Shown one piece after another: positions 15,084 through 23,384 of a DNA stretch of 45,069 nucleotides. This DNA comes from Actinomycetes bacterium (GTDB lineage Bacteria; Actinomycetota; Acidimicrobiia; Acidimicrobiales; UBA8190). The stretch is taken from assembly GCA_021803325.1 (NCBI GenBank), contig JAJZLP010000049.1, forward strand, positions 1 to 45,069, written 5' to 3'. A program made the position numbers and the translations under genes. The first letter of the stretch is position 1. The number at the start of each line of letters is the position of its first letter. The notes beneath the pieces were generated by a model, which worked only from the letters and a program-made list of their open reading frames with translations, did no database searches and was not told the DNA's origin.

Positions 15084-16921
15084 GACGTCTCCGAGAGCTC
15101 GTGGGGCCCGTGGGGCTCGCCAGGCTGGTGCTCGGAGCCCGGCGCCGGTGACGAGGGGCGCCCGGTTGCCGGGGCTGGGCTGGATTCGAGCGGTGCTGGC
15201 GGACGGGGGACCCCTCGGTGTGCAGGCAATGCCACCACGAAGCGGTTGTCGCCGTCGGGGCCGTCTTCGAACCAGACCGAACCGCCGTGCAGCCGGACGT
15301 GCTCGGCGACGAGCGACAGGCCCAGGCCCGTGCCTTCGGTGGTGCCGCGTCGACCAGCGGCGCTGCCCCGGTAGAACCGCTCGAAGATCTTCTGGCGCTC
15401 ATCCTGGGCGATGCCGGGGCCGCGGTCGGTCACGACCAGGTGGACCCAGGTGCCCGCTGGCCGGGTCGCGACGTGGGCAACGGGGCTGGCGGCCGGGCGG
15501 TGGCTCGACAGGCCGCCGTCTGCGACCGTCGCCTCTCCGGGCGTGCCGGCCGCGGCTCCGCCGGTGGTGGCCGGGGTGGCGCTCGCTCCAGGGCTCGGGG
15601 GGCCGATGCCGGGGAGTGGGCTCGTCGGCGGTCCTGAGCCGCCGGGTTCGGCCGAGAGCAGCGTCGCGCCACCGGCGTACTGGGCGGCGTTCGCCACCAG
15701 GTTGGCGATCACCCGCTCGATGCGACGTTTGTCCACCGACAGGTGCAGGCGGGCGACGGCAGGGTCGATGGCGACGGGAACGCCCCGGGCGCTGCCCGCC
15801 GCTGCCATGTGGTCGACCAGCTCGGCGACCTCGACGTCGTCGAGCGAGAGCACCGCGGCGCCAGTGTCCACCCGGCTGATCTCCAGGAGATCGTCGACCA
15901 TGCGCTGGAAGTGCCGGACCTCTGTTCCCAGGAGCCGCAGCGCGGTGTGGCCCCGGTCGCTCAGGCCGGACCCGTGGGCCTCGAGCACACCCAGCGAGGT
16001 GGACAAGGTGGTGAGCGGCGACCGCAATTCGTGGCTGACGTCCGAGGTGAACCGGGCCTCGCGTTCGATGCGCTCCTGGAGGGCATCGGCCATCCGATTG
16101 AAGGACTCGGCCAGCGGCGACAGGTCGGCGTCGTCGGCGGCCTGCAGGCGAGTGCCGAGCTGGCCACGGGCGATGATCTCCGCCGCGTGCGACACGTCGC
16201 TCAGGGGGTCGAGCGCTCGTCCGCTCGCCCAGCGGCCCACCACGGTCCCGGCCACCGTCGTGACGACGCCGGCTCCGGTGAGGACGAGGGCCAGGATCTG
16301 CAGGGACCGCGCCACATCCTCGAACGACACGAACTCGAAGTACAGGGCCCCGACGCTCGCGATGGGGACACCCACGGCCAGAACGGGATTTCCTCCCAGG
16401 TCGACCAGTTCGGTGGCGGCCGTCCCCGATCCCACCAGCTTCCGCATCGCCGTGGGGATCGACCGTTCGCCGACGGGCACCGAGGCCGAGAACCACCGTC
16501 CCCGCAGCTCCAGGACCGAGCGGGACCCCGACGTGTCGAGCGACTCCAAGAGCGCGGCCACGTCGGGGTTTGGTCCCCGCAGCGACGAACGAGCGAGGGA
16601 GGCATCGACGAAGGTCTCGTGCATGGCCGACGATTCCCGTTGATGAAGGGTGAATTGGCGTGCCACCAAGTAGGTGCCGACGCCCATGAGCGCGGACAGC
16701 AGGAGGGCGCCCAGACCGAACATGGTGGTGATCCGGGCGCGAAGCCCGACCTGGTTGCCCGGCAGCCATGCGGCCATCCGCCGGACGAGGTTGCCGCCGG
16801 TGGGTGCTGGTGTCGCCGGGTCGCCATCGTGTGCGCCGTTGGCTCGTGGCGACCGTCGCAGGGTCAGTCCCAGGCGGACGACCAGGCGTGCGGGGTCCCG
16901 ACGGCCGCTCCGGGTGGGCAT
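15080..16921 (-). CDS. mtrB: Sensor histidine kinase, MtrB-like
   Basis: A membrane histidine kinase of ~613 residues. TM1 is near residues 64-88 ('MFGLGALLLSALMGVGTYLV'), then an extracytoplasmic region of ~120 residues, TM2 near 208-228 and a HAMP domain. The HisKA phospho-histidine is H297 in 'SDVSHELRSPL', the N box is 'VIANLVANAAQYAGG', G1 is 'DRGPGIAQDERQKIFERFYR', and G2 is 'GTGLGLSLV'. About 65 residues rich in Gly/Pro/Ala (425-490) interrupt the ATPase domain between the N box and G1. The start is uncertain: ATG 16921 is chosen, and the frame is open to 17077. The response regulator lies immediately upstream and an LpqB-like lipoprotein overlaps downstream. The MtrB assignment rests on that gene order and the domain layout. 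Confidence 0.87.
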   Translation of the reverse strand: MPTRSGRRDPARLVVRLGLTLRRSPRANGAHDGDPATPAPTGGNLVRRMAAWLPGNQVGLRARITTMFGLGALLLSALMGVGTYLVARQFTLHQRESSAMHETFVDASLARSSLRGPNPDVAALLESLDTSGSRSVLELRGRWFSASVPVGERSIPTAMRKLVGSGTAATELVDLGGNPVLAVGVPIASVGALYFEFVSFEDVARSLQILALVLTGAGVVTTVAGTVVGRWASGRALDPLSDVSHAAEIIARGQLGTRLQAADDADLSPLAESFNRMADALQERIEREARFTSDVSHELRSPLTTLSTSLGVLEAHGSGLSDRGHTALRLLGTEVRHFQRMVDDLLEISRVDTGAAVLSLDDVEVAELVDHMAAAGSARGVPVAIDPAVARLHLSVDKRRIERVIANLVANAAQYAGGATLLSAEPGGSGPPTSPLPGIGPPSPGASATPATTGGAAAGTPGEATVADGGLSSHRPAASPVAHVATRPAGTWVHLVVTDRGPGIAQDERQKIFERFYRGSAAGRRGTTEGTGLGLSLVAEHVRLHGGSVWFEDGPDGDNRFVVALPAHRGVPRPPAPLESSPAPATGRPSSPAPGSEHQPGEPHGPHELSETS

Positions 16922-17174
16922 GTCGGCGGCGCTGCCTGCGTCGCGGTGTCGGATGGCCACGATGCCGGCTGCTAGTCCCGGGACCGCAACCGATGGCTTC
17001 GCCCGCGGCGAGGCTGGACAGGTTCTCGGGCGGTCGAACGGCGGCGACGCAGCTCTCGTGCCGTCGCGGGCGAGCACGCCGCTGGCTGGCCTGGGTGGGC
17101 GCGGGCGGTGCCGGTCACGGCGCTACGCAGTCGCTCGCGACCGCAGGGTCACGTGGACGGTGCCGGTCACGGCG

Positions 17175-17852
17175 TCACACGGCCAGCTTGTAGCCCAGCC
17201 CCCGCACGGTCAGGATCTGCCGCGGGTTGGCGGGGTCCGGCTCGACCTTGGTCCGCAGCCGGCGCACGTGCACGTCCACGAGCCGCCCGTCCCCGAAGTA
17301 GTCGTACCCCCAGACGCGGTCGAGGAGCTGTTCCCGGCTGAGGACCTTGCCGGGATTGGCTGCCAGCTCGCAGAGCAGGCGGAACTCGGTCCGGGTGCAG
17401 TGGATCTCCTTGCCGGCACGCCGCACGATGCCCTCGTCGGGCCGGAGCTCGATGTCGCCGAACTGGAGCAGGCTGGGCTCGTCCGCCGGCCTGGCCCGGC
17501 GGAGCAAGGCCCGGATCCTGGCGGCGAGCTCCTTGGTCACGAAGGGCTTGGTGACGTAGTCGTCGGCCCCGGCTTCGAGCCCCGCCACCACGTCGTGGGT
17601 GTCGGCCCGTGCCGTCACCATGATGACCGGAACGGTCGAGGCCCGACGGATCTGCCGGCAGCACTCAAACCCGTCCATGCCCGGCAGCATCACGTCGATG
17701 AGCACCACGTCGGCGGCCTGCTCGGAGGTTCGCTCCAGAGCGGCCTCACCACTCGCGGCCTCGTCGATCTCGTAGCCCTCGTCCTCCAGGGCGAGCCGGA
17801 GCGAGGCGCGGATCCGCTCGTCGTCCTCCACCAGCAGGATCCGCGCGCTCAT
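17175..17852 (-). CDS. mtrA: OmpR-family response regulator, MtrA-like
   Basis: A 225-residue two-component regulator. The receiver domain has the acidic pair at residues 9-11, phospho-acceptor D53 ('VVLIDVMLPGMDG'), T80 and K102 ('YVTKPF'). The C-terminal winged helix shows 'RTEFRLLCELAANPGKVLSR', 'RVWGYDYFGDGRLVDVHV' and 'RLRTKVEPDP'. The ATG at 17852 is preferred because GGAG lies seven bases upstream; a GTG at 17864 is in frame. With the kinase and GerMN lipoprotein it forms an MtrAB-LpqB-type system, which in actinobacteria controls cell-wall and division genes. A candidate promoter lies about 155 bp upstream. Confidence 0.9.
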   Translation of the reverse strand: MSARILLVEDDERIRASLRLALEDEGYEIDEAASGEAALERTSEQAADVVLIDVMLPGMDGFECCRQIRRASTVPVIMVTARADTHDVVAGLEAGADDYVTKPFVTKELAARIRALLRRARPADEPSLLQFGDIELRPDEGIVRRAGKEIHCTRTEFRLLCELAANPGKVLSREQLLDRVWGYDYFGDGRLVDVHVRRLRTKVEPDPANPRQILTVRGLGYKLAV

Positions 17853-18014
17853 CGGGCGCTCCACGGGATCCCGATGGCCGTGCGCGGACGGCGGACAGGT
17901 GCGCGGCGGGTGCAGGTCGAACGCGGTGCAGAGGGCACCCCCCGATCTTGTCGCGCGGGGTCTTTGGCGTCTCGGCAGGTCAACCTGGACCTCCCTGAGT
18001 GAAGAATTGCTGAC

Positions 18015-18042
18015 ATTTTACCACTTTGCGTCTAATAACCAA
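18015..18042 (-). promoter_or_regulatory. Candidate sigma-A promoter for the mtrA operon
   Basis: On the minus strand TTGGTT (18042-18037) and TAAAAT (18020-18015) are separated by 16 bases, a good match to a housekeeping promoter and rare in such GC-rich DNA. The predicted start near 18008 gives a ~155-base leader before mtrA. It lies in a short AT-rich island shared with the divergent xerC promoter. Confidence 0.5.
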
Positions 18043-18072
18043 AAACATGGTCGATATCTGTGCCGCAAGCGT

Positions 18073-18078
18073 TACTCT
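18073..18078 (+). promoter_or_regulatory. -10 hexamer TACTCT of a predicted leaderless xerC promoter
   Basis: TACTCT ends six bases before the ATG at 18085, placing the predicted start on the A of ATG. There is no Shine-Dalgarno before this ATG. Confidence 0.5.
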
Positions 18079-18084
18079 CTGTAG

Positions 18085-19014
18085 ATGGAGTGGAGCCTTG
18101 ATGAGTTCGGGCGGTCCCTTCATGGCCGATCCCCGGCCACCCGCAGAGCTTACGGCAGCGACCTGTGCTCCTTCGTGACCTGGTGCGAGCGAGCCGGGAT
18201 CGGGGAGCCGGCGGCGGTGACACGGCTCGTGCTCCGCCGGTACCTCGCCTACCTGACGACGCGCCGCTACGCGCGGGCGACGGTGGCCCGCAAGGCTGCT
18301 GCGCTCCGCACCTATTTCGCGTGGCTGGTCGAACGTGGTGTCCTCGACGGTGATCCCGCGGGGCGCCTGTCGGTGCCGGCCGGTCCCGCCCGCCTGCCCC
18401 GGGTCCTGGACCGTCGGGACGTGACCGTCATGCTCGAGGGGCGGGTTCACGGCGGCGACGGTTCCCTGCCGGTGACCAGGGTGCCGGCCGGGGCCGACCC
18501 TGCCGTCGACCGGGAGGTGGTCGTCGAGCGCCGGGACGACGCCATCCTGGAGCTGCTGTACGGATGTGGGCTGCGGGTGTCCGAGCTCACCGGTCTCGAC
18601 CTCGGCGACGTCGATGTCGGAGCGCGGACCGTCACGGTCCTCGGAAAAGGCGGGCGCCGCCGCCGCCTGCCCATGCACGAGATCTGCGCCGGGGCGGTCG
18701 AGCGGTGGGTCCGGCACAGGCACCTGCTGGTGGGCGACCAGGCCGCTGCGACCGATGCCCTGTTCCTGAACCGGCACGGGCGGCGCCTCGGTACCCGCGA
18801 TGTCCACCGCCTGGTGGTCCGCCGGTCGCCGGTCGCGACGCACCCCCACGCGCTCCGCCACACCTTCGCCACCCACCTCCTCGACGGGGGGGCAGACCTG
18901 CGGGTGGTGCAGGAGCTGCTCGGGCATGCGAGCGTGCAGACCACCCAGGTCTACACTCATGTGAGCAAGGAGCGGTTGCTTGCCGTCCACGGGGCCACCC
19001 ATCCGCGGGCGTAG
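18085..19014 (+). CDS. xerC: Tyrosine recombinase XerC/XerD
   Basis: A 309-residue site-specific recombinase of the type that resolves chromosome dimers at dif during division. The N-terminal SAM-like domain (residues 1-~95) contains '[19 protein letters not shown]'. The catalytic set is complete: R164 ('CGLRVSEL'), K188 ('LGKGGRRR'), H255 and R258 ('[12 protein letters not shown]'), H281 ('[10 protein letters not shown]') and nucleophile Y290 ('VYTHVS'). A ~30-residue insertion near 119-150 is longer than in most XerC proteins. It is placed as a housekeeping recombinase rather than a mobile-element integrase because it sits in the conserved xerC-whiG-rpsB neighbourhood. Confidence 0.92.
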   Translation: MEWSLDEFGRSLHGRSPATRRAYGSDLCSFVTWCERAGIGEPAAVTRLVLRRYLAYLTTRRYARATVARKAAALRTYFAWLVERGVLDGDPAGRLSVPAGPARLPRVLDRRDVTVMLEGRVHGGDGSLPVTRVPAGADPAVDREVVVERRDDAILELLYGCGLRVSELTGLDLGDVDVGARTVTVLGKGGRRRRLPMHEICAGAVERWVRHRHLLVGDQAAATDALFLNRHGRRLGTRDVHRLVVRRSPVATHPHALRHTFATHLLDGGADLRVVQELLGHASVQTTQVYTHVSKERLLAVHGATHPRA

Positions 19015-19028
19015 GGGAGGAGCAAGCG

Positions 19029-19877
19029 TTGGCACCTGAAGACGACAACGCGTCTGCACAGCTCTGGGATCGGTACAAGTCGACGGGCGATGCTGACATC
19101 CGCCAGCAGCTCATCGTCCTGTACTCGCCGCTCGTCAAGTACGTCGCGGGCCGTGTGGCGGTTGGCCTGCCGCAGCATGTCGACGGGGCCGACCTGGTGA
19201 GCTACGGGATCATCGGGCTGATCGACGCCATCGACCGCTACGACACCACCCGCGCCGTCAAGTTCGAGACGTATGCCATCCCGCGCATCCGCGGGGCCAT
19301 CATCGACGAGCTGCGGGCCATCGACTGGGTGCCCCGGTCGGTGCGGGCCAAGGCCCGAGCAGTCGAGCAGGCGTACAGCTCGCTCGAGGCAACCCTGCTG
19401 CGGACCCCGTCAGACGCCGAGGTCGCCACCGAGATGGGGGTGTCGGAGCACGACCTGCACGACGTGCTCCGGCAGATCTCCTTCGTCGGGGTCGCTGCGC
19501 TGGACGAGGTCTTCATGGTGGGGGGCGACCGCACCGAGCGGACGACCCTCGGCGACACCATCGCCGACTCGACCGCAGGTCCCGTGGCCCTCTTCGAGGA
19601 CAAAGAGGCCAAAGAGATCCTTTCGCAGGCGATCGCCAAGCTCGGGGACCGGGAGCGAACGGTGCTGTCGCTCTACTACTACGAGAACCTGACCTTGGCG
19701 GAGATCGGCGAGATCCTCGGTGTGACGGAGAGCCGTGTCTGCCAGATCCACACCAAGGCGGTCTTGCAGCTGCGGTCCCGCCTGAGCGACCGCAGGGGTG
19801 AGGCCGGCGCCCCCGAGGATGCGGGGTCCCGCACCGTCACGGGCCGGGCCCGCCGTGCCGGGGCGGCTGCTCGCTGA
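19029..19877 (+). CDS. whiG: RNA polymerase sigma factor, WhiG/FliA family
   Basis: A 282-residue alternative sigma factor. Region 2 is '[18 protein letters not shown]' and '[18 protein letters not shown]', with '[18 protein letters not shown]'; region 3 is '[19 protein letters not shown]'. Region 4 is '[18 protein letters not shown]' with the helix-turn-helix '[19 protein letters not shown]'. The start is TTG 19029, eight or so bases after GGGGAGGAGC, and no ATG is available. It lies 14 bp after xerC. In actinobacteria this family controls sporulation (WhiG) or flagella (FliA); no flagellar gene is visible, so the regulon is unknown. Confidence 0.92.
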   Translation: MAPEDDNASAQLWDRYKSTGDADIRQQLIVLYSPLVKYVAGRVAVGLPQHVDGADLVSYGIIGLIDAIDRYDTTRAVKFETYAIPRIRGAIIDELRAIDWVPRSVRAKARAVEQAYSSLEATLLRTPSDAEVATEMGVSEHDLHDVLRQISFVGVAALDEVFMVGGDRTERTTLGDTIADSTAGPVALFEDKEAKEILSQAIAKLGDRERTVLSLYYYENLTLAEIGEILGVTESRVCQIHTKAVLQLRSRLSDRRGEAGAPEDAGSRTVTGRARRAGAAAR

Positions 19878-20028
19878 GGTCGGGTCCCGCCGGCCCCGAC
19901 GCCGGGGTGCGCCAGCCCCGACGCTGCGTCCGTGCCCGCCGAGCCCCGGCGACGCTGCCCCGAGCCCATGGCCGGCCCCTGCGGGCGGACCCGGGACGAG
20001 CGATCGCGGCGGTGCCCGCCCGGTCGGC

Positions 20029-20034
20029 TAGCAT
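20029..20034 (+). promoter_or_regulatory. -10 hexamer TAGCAT upstream of rpsB
   Basis: TAGCAT fits the TANNNT consensus and predicts a start near 20041, giving a structured leader of ~117 bases before rpsB. Confidence 0.45.
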
Positions 20035-20041
20035 CGGCGAT

Positions 20042-20076
20042 GCCCACCGCCCGGTGGGCGCCGGTCCCGAACCGGC
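20042..20076 (+). promoter_or_regulatory. Two adjacent hairpins in the rpsB leader
   Basis: GCCCACCG pairs with CGGTGGGC (20042-20059), and directly after it GCCGGT pairs with ACCGGC around CCCGA (20060-20076). They begin at the predicted transcript 5' end. A role as an S2-binding autoregulatory leader is inferred from position; leader-based feedback is known for several ribosomal protein operons. Confidence 0.45.
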
Positions 20077-20157
20077 TGTACGAGAGCACCCGGACGCGTC
20101 CACGGTCGCCGTGAACGGCGCTGCGTCGGGGAAGCACAACCGATGGGAGGACCAGCT

Positions 20158-21213
20158 GTGGCCGTCGTGACGACGCGGCAGCTGCTGGAGGCCGGAATGC
20201 ATTTCGGTCACCAGACGCGCCGATGGAACCCGAAGATGCGCCGCTTCATCCTGGGCGAGCGCAACGGGATCTACATCATCGATCTCCAGAAGACCCTGCG
20301 CGGCCTCGAGAGCGCCTACACCTACGTGCGCGAGCTGGTCGCCGGCGGTGGGGTGGTCCTCTTCGTGGGCACGAAGAAGCAGACGCAGGGTCCCATCGCC
20401 ACCTATGCGGCAGCCTGCGGCATGCCGTACATCAACGAACGCTGGCTGGGTGGCACGCTCACCAACTTCGCCACGATCTCCGGGCGCACCGGCAAGCTGC
20501 GCGAGTTCGAGGCCATGGAGCGGGCCGGTGACTTCGAGGCCATGCCGAAGAAGGAAGCGCTGCGCCACCGTCGCGAGCTCGACAAGCTCCGGCGCAACCT
20601 CGGGGGGATCCGCGACCTGGATCGCCTGCCCGACGCCGTCTTTGTGATCGACACGAAGAAGGAGCACATCGCGGTCACCGAGGCCAACAAGCTCGGCCTG
20701 CCCATCGTCGCTGTGGTCGACACCAACTGTGACCCCGACGTGATCACCCACGTCATTCCGGGCAACGACGACGCCATCCGCTCCGGCACGCTCATGTGCA
20801 GCGTGCTGGCCGAGGCGGTCAAGGAGGGCCGGTGGATCGCCGCCCACCGTCCGACGGTCGCCCCGCCCGCCGCCACCGGTGATCGTCCCGGGCGCGGTCC
20901 GGGTCTGACGCCTGCCCCCCGCCCGGTTGCTCCGGCTCGTGCCGCAGCGAACGGCGGCGGGCCCACCAGTCCTGCAGCCGCTGCCGCGCCTGCTGCCGAT
21001 CCGCCCCAGGCGCCGACAGCGGAGCCCGGTCCGGTCGCGGCAGGAGCCGCCCCGGTCGAGGCGGGCACGGCCGCGTCCGCTCCTGCCGCAGACAGCGCCG
21101 AGCCCAGCCCCGTCGCGGACCGCGCGCCGATCGCAGACGCCGGACCGGCCGTGGACACCGTCGGCGCCGAGCCGGCTTCGGGTTCCACCACCACCGAGAT
21201 CCAGGAGTCGTGA
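20158..21213 (+). CDS. rpsB: 30S ribosomal protein S2 with a long Ala/Pro tail
   Basis: S2 is a late-assembling small-subunit protein. The core shows '[18 protein letters not shown]', '[15 protein letters not shown]', '[16 protein letters not shown]', '[16 protein letters not shown]' and '[14 protein letters not shown]'. GTG 20158 is chosen because GGGAGGA lies six to eight bases upstream and it gives the usual '[12 protein letters not shown]' start; an in-frame ATG at 20143 overlaps that ribosome site. The protein has 351 residues; about 130 beyond residue ~222 are a disordered Ala/Pro/Gly/Thr tail absent from most S2 proteins. Its stop overlaps a GTG just before tsf. Confidence 0.96.
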   Translation: MAVVTTRQLLEAGMHFGHQTRRWNPKMRRFILGERNGIYIIDLQKTLRGLESAYTYVRELVAGGGVVLFVGTKKQTQGPIATYAAACGMPYINERWLGGTLTNFATISGRTGKLREFEAMERAGDFEAMPKKEALRHRRELDKLRRNLGGIRDLDRLPDAVFVIDTKKEHIAVTEANKLGLPIVAVVDTNCDPDVITHVIPGNDDAIRSGTLMCSVLAEAVKEGRWIAAHRPTVAPPAATGDRPGRGPGLTPAPRPVAPARAAANGGGPTSPAAAAAPAADPPQAPTAEPGPVAAGAAPVEAGTAASAPAADSAEPSPVADRAPIADAGPAVDTVGAEPASGSTTTEIQES

Positions 21214-21218
21214 GTCCC

Positions 21219-22013
21219 ATGCCCAGCTTCACCGCCAAGGACGTCCAGGCGCTGCGCCAGGCCACCGGGGCCGGCATGATGGACTGCAAGCGCGCGCTCG
21301 TCGAAGCCGACGGCGACCAGGAGTCGGCCAAGCGCTGGCTGCGCGAGCAAGGCCTGGCCGGTGCGGCCAAGCGCTCCGAGCGCGATGCCTCGCAGGGAGC
21401 GGTAGCCCTGGCGGTGACCGGCGCCAACGCCGCCATCGTGGAGCTGCGATGCGAGACCGACTTCGTGGCCAAAGCCGACGGGTTCGTCGGTCTCGTCGAC
21501 GAGCTGGCCCAGCTGGTGGCAGCCAAAGGTGAGGGAGCGGCGGCCGAGCGGGCCGACGTGGTCGACGACCTGAAGACGACGCTGAAGGAGAACATCTCGG
21601 TCGGGCGTGTCGTCCGCTTCGAGCTGGGGAGCGACTCGGTGGTCGGCAGCTACCTGCATGTCCAGGCCGGCCGCGGTGTGAACGCCGTGCTGGTCGAGAT
21701 GCGCGGAGGATCCGAGGAGCTGGCGCACGACATCGCGGTCCACGTCGCCTTCGCTCGCCCCACCTACCTCCGTCGCGACGACGTGCCCGCCGCCGAGGTG
21801 GACGAGGAGCGCGCGACGGTCGAGCAGATCTCGCGCAACGAAGGCAAGCCCGAAGCAGCCCTGCCCAAGATCGTCGAGGGGCGGATGAACGGGTGGTTCA
21901 AGGAGCGCTGCCTCCTGGAGCAGGCGTACGCCAAAGATGAGAAGCGCAGCATCGCCGAGGTGATCGGTGGTGCCGAGGTCCTGCGCTTCGCCCAGGTCGT
22001 GATCGGCGCTTGA
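21219..22013 (+). CDS. tsf: Elongation factor Ts
   Basis: Nucleotide exchange factor for EF-Tu. The N-terminal UBA-like domain reads 'KDVQALRQATGAGMMDCKRAL', followed by 'EQGLAGAAKRSERDASQGAV' and the EF-Tu contact region 'LRCETDFVAKADGF'; 'MNGWFKERCLLEQAY' closes the dimerisation domain. ATG 21219 gives 264 residues. AGGAG at 21203-21207 is 11 bases upstream, slightly far, but only two bases from the alternative GTG 21210. It follows rpsB directly, the usual order. Confidence 0.96.
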   Translation: MPSFTAKDVQALRQATGAGMMDCKRALVEADGDQESAKRWLREQGLAGAAKRSERDASQGAVALAVTGANAAIVELRCETDFVAKADGFVGLVDELAQLVAAKGEGAAAERADVVDDLKTTLKENISVGRVVRFELGSDSVVGSYLHVQAGRGVNAVLVEMRGGSEELAHDIAVHVAFARPTYLRRDDVPAAEVDEERATVEQISRNEGKPEAALPKIVEGRMNGWFKERCLLEQAYAKDEKRSIAEVIGGAEVLRFAQVVIGA

Positions 22014-22777
22014 GCGCGCCGCAGCCGTCGAGCCCGGCCATGACCCCCGGAGAACCTGTCCGGCGGGGCCGGCGCCTCGTCCTGAAGATGTCGGGCGAGG
22101 CCTTGGCCTCCTCGGCATCCGACGAGGCGATCGACGCGGTGGTGGTCGAGCGTCTGGCCGGCGACATCGCGGCGGTCTGCCACGAGCTCGAGCCGGAGCT
22201 GGCGATCATGGTCGGCGGGGGCAACATCTGGCGGGGGACGACGGGCGAGGGCCAGGGGATCGACCGCGCCACGTCGGACACCATGGGCATGCTCGGCACC
22301 GTGATCAACGCCCTGGCGCTGCAGGACGCCATCGAGCGCCTGGGCCAGCCGACGCGGGTGCTGACCGCCATCCACATGGCGGAGGTGGCGGAGCCCTACA
22401 TCCGGCGTCGCGCCATCCGCCATCTCGAAAAGGGCCGTGTCGTCATCTTCGCCGCCGGCATGGGGAACCCGTACTTCACCACGGACACCTCTGCCGCGCT
22501 CCGGGCGGCGGAGATCGAGGCGGAGATGCTCCTGAAAGGCACCCACTCGGGGGTGGACGGCGTCTACAGCGCGGATCCCAAGCTGGACTCCACCGCGGTC
22601 CGGTTCGACGAGGTCACCTTCATGGATGTCGTCAACCGTGATCTCCGGGTCATGGACCTGACAGCGATCACCTTCTGCAAGGACAACAAGCTGCCTATCC
22701 TGGTGTTCGACCTGATGGCGCCCGGAGCGGTCCGCAGGGCGCTCGCGGGCGACGAGATCGGTACGCTGATCCGATGA
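22010..22777 (+). CDS. pyrH: UMP kinase
   Basis: Hexameric UMP kinase that phosphorylates UMP to UDP for pyrimidine and envelope synthesis. Motifs are 'LVLKMSGEAL' (phosphate binding), 'IMVGGGNIWRG', 'DTMGMLGTVINALALQD', 'AAGMGNPYFTTDTSAALRA', 'KGTHSGVDGVYSADP' and 'DLTAITFCKDN'. The start is uncertain: TTG 22010 overlaps the tsf stop (TTGA) and gives 255 residues; ATG 22040 gives 245. Actinobacterial PyrH often has a short variable extension, so both fit. The stop overlaps the frr ATG. Confidence 0.95.
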   Translation: MSAPQPSSPAMTPGEPVRRGRRLVLKMSGEALASSASDEAIDAVVVERLAGDIAAVCHELEPELAIMVGGGNIWRGTTGEGQGIDRATSDTMGMLGTVINALALQDAIERLGQPTRVLTAIHMAEVAEPYIRRRAIRHLEKGRVVIFAAGMGNPYFTTDTSAALRAAEIEAEMLLKGTHSGVDGVYSADPKLDSTAVRFDEVTFMDVVNRDLRVMDLTAITFCKDNKLPILVFDLMAPGAVRRALAGDEIGTLIR

Positions 22778-23346
22778 GCGACGACGAGCTGGCGACGCTG
22801 GTTCTCGACGAGACGCGCGATCGCATGGACAAGGCGGTCGACCACACCCGCGGGGAGTTCGCCGCGGTGCGAAGTGGCCGGGCCACCGCGGCGCTGGTCG
22901 AGCACCTGCGGGTGGACATCTACGGCTCGGAGGTGGAGCTGCGCACCGTAGCCGGCCTCAGCGTGCCCGAACCGCGCATGCTGGTCATCTCGCCGTACGA
23001 CAAGTCGACGGTGCCCGCCATCGAAAAGGCGATCCGCACGTCCGATCTGGGCATCAACCCGAGCAACGACGGCACGGTGATCCGGCTGACGTTCCCGCCG
23101 CTCACCGAGGAGCGGCGCCGCGAGCTGGTGAAGGTCGTGCGTCACAAGGCTGAGGAGGGGCGCGTCGCGGTGCGGAACCTGCGCCGCACCGCTCGGCACG
23201 AGCTCGAGGGGTTCGAGCACGACGGTGCCATCTCCGCCGACGAGCTCGAGCGCCAGGAGCGAGAGCTCGACAAGCTCACCCACGACATGGTCACCGCCGT
23301 CGACAAGCTCCTGGCCCACAAGGAGCAGGAGCTCCTCGAGATCTGA
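22774..23346 (+). CDS. frr: Ribosome recycling factor
   Basis: Splits the post-termination ribosome together with EF-G. The 190 residues show the full fold: 'TRGEFAAVRSGRATAALVEHL', 'VPEPRMLVISPYDKSTVPAIEKAI', 'DLGINPSNDGTVIRLTFPPLTEERR', 'VRNLRRTARHEL' and the C-terminal helix 'ELDKLTHDMVTAVDKLLAHKE'. The ATG overlaps the pyrH stop (ATGA). Confidence 0.97.
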   Translation: MSDDELATLVLDETRDRMDKAVDHTRGEFAAVRSGRATAALVEHLRVDIYGSEVELRTVAGLSVPEPRMLVISPYDKSTVPAIEKAIRTSDLGINPSNDGTVIRLTFPPLTEERRRELVKVVRHKAEEGRVAVRNLRRTARHELEGFEHDGAISADELERQERELDKLTHDMVTAVDKLLAHKEQELLEI

Positions 23347-23384
23347 CGGGTCGGCCGGTTCATCCGGCCGACCGAGGAGGCGAC

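Noticed and set aside
18025..18070. TTGCG...CGCAA inverted repeat upstream of xerC
   Set aside because: Five-base arms separated by about 35 bases are too weak to support as an operator.
18085..19014. Integrase of a mobile element
   Set aside because: No attachment-site duplication, phage or plasmid gene is nearby, and the gene sits in a conserved housekeeping neighbourhood.
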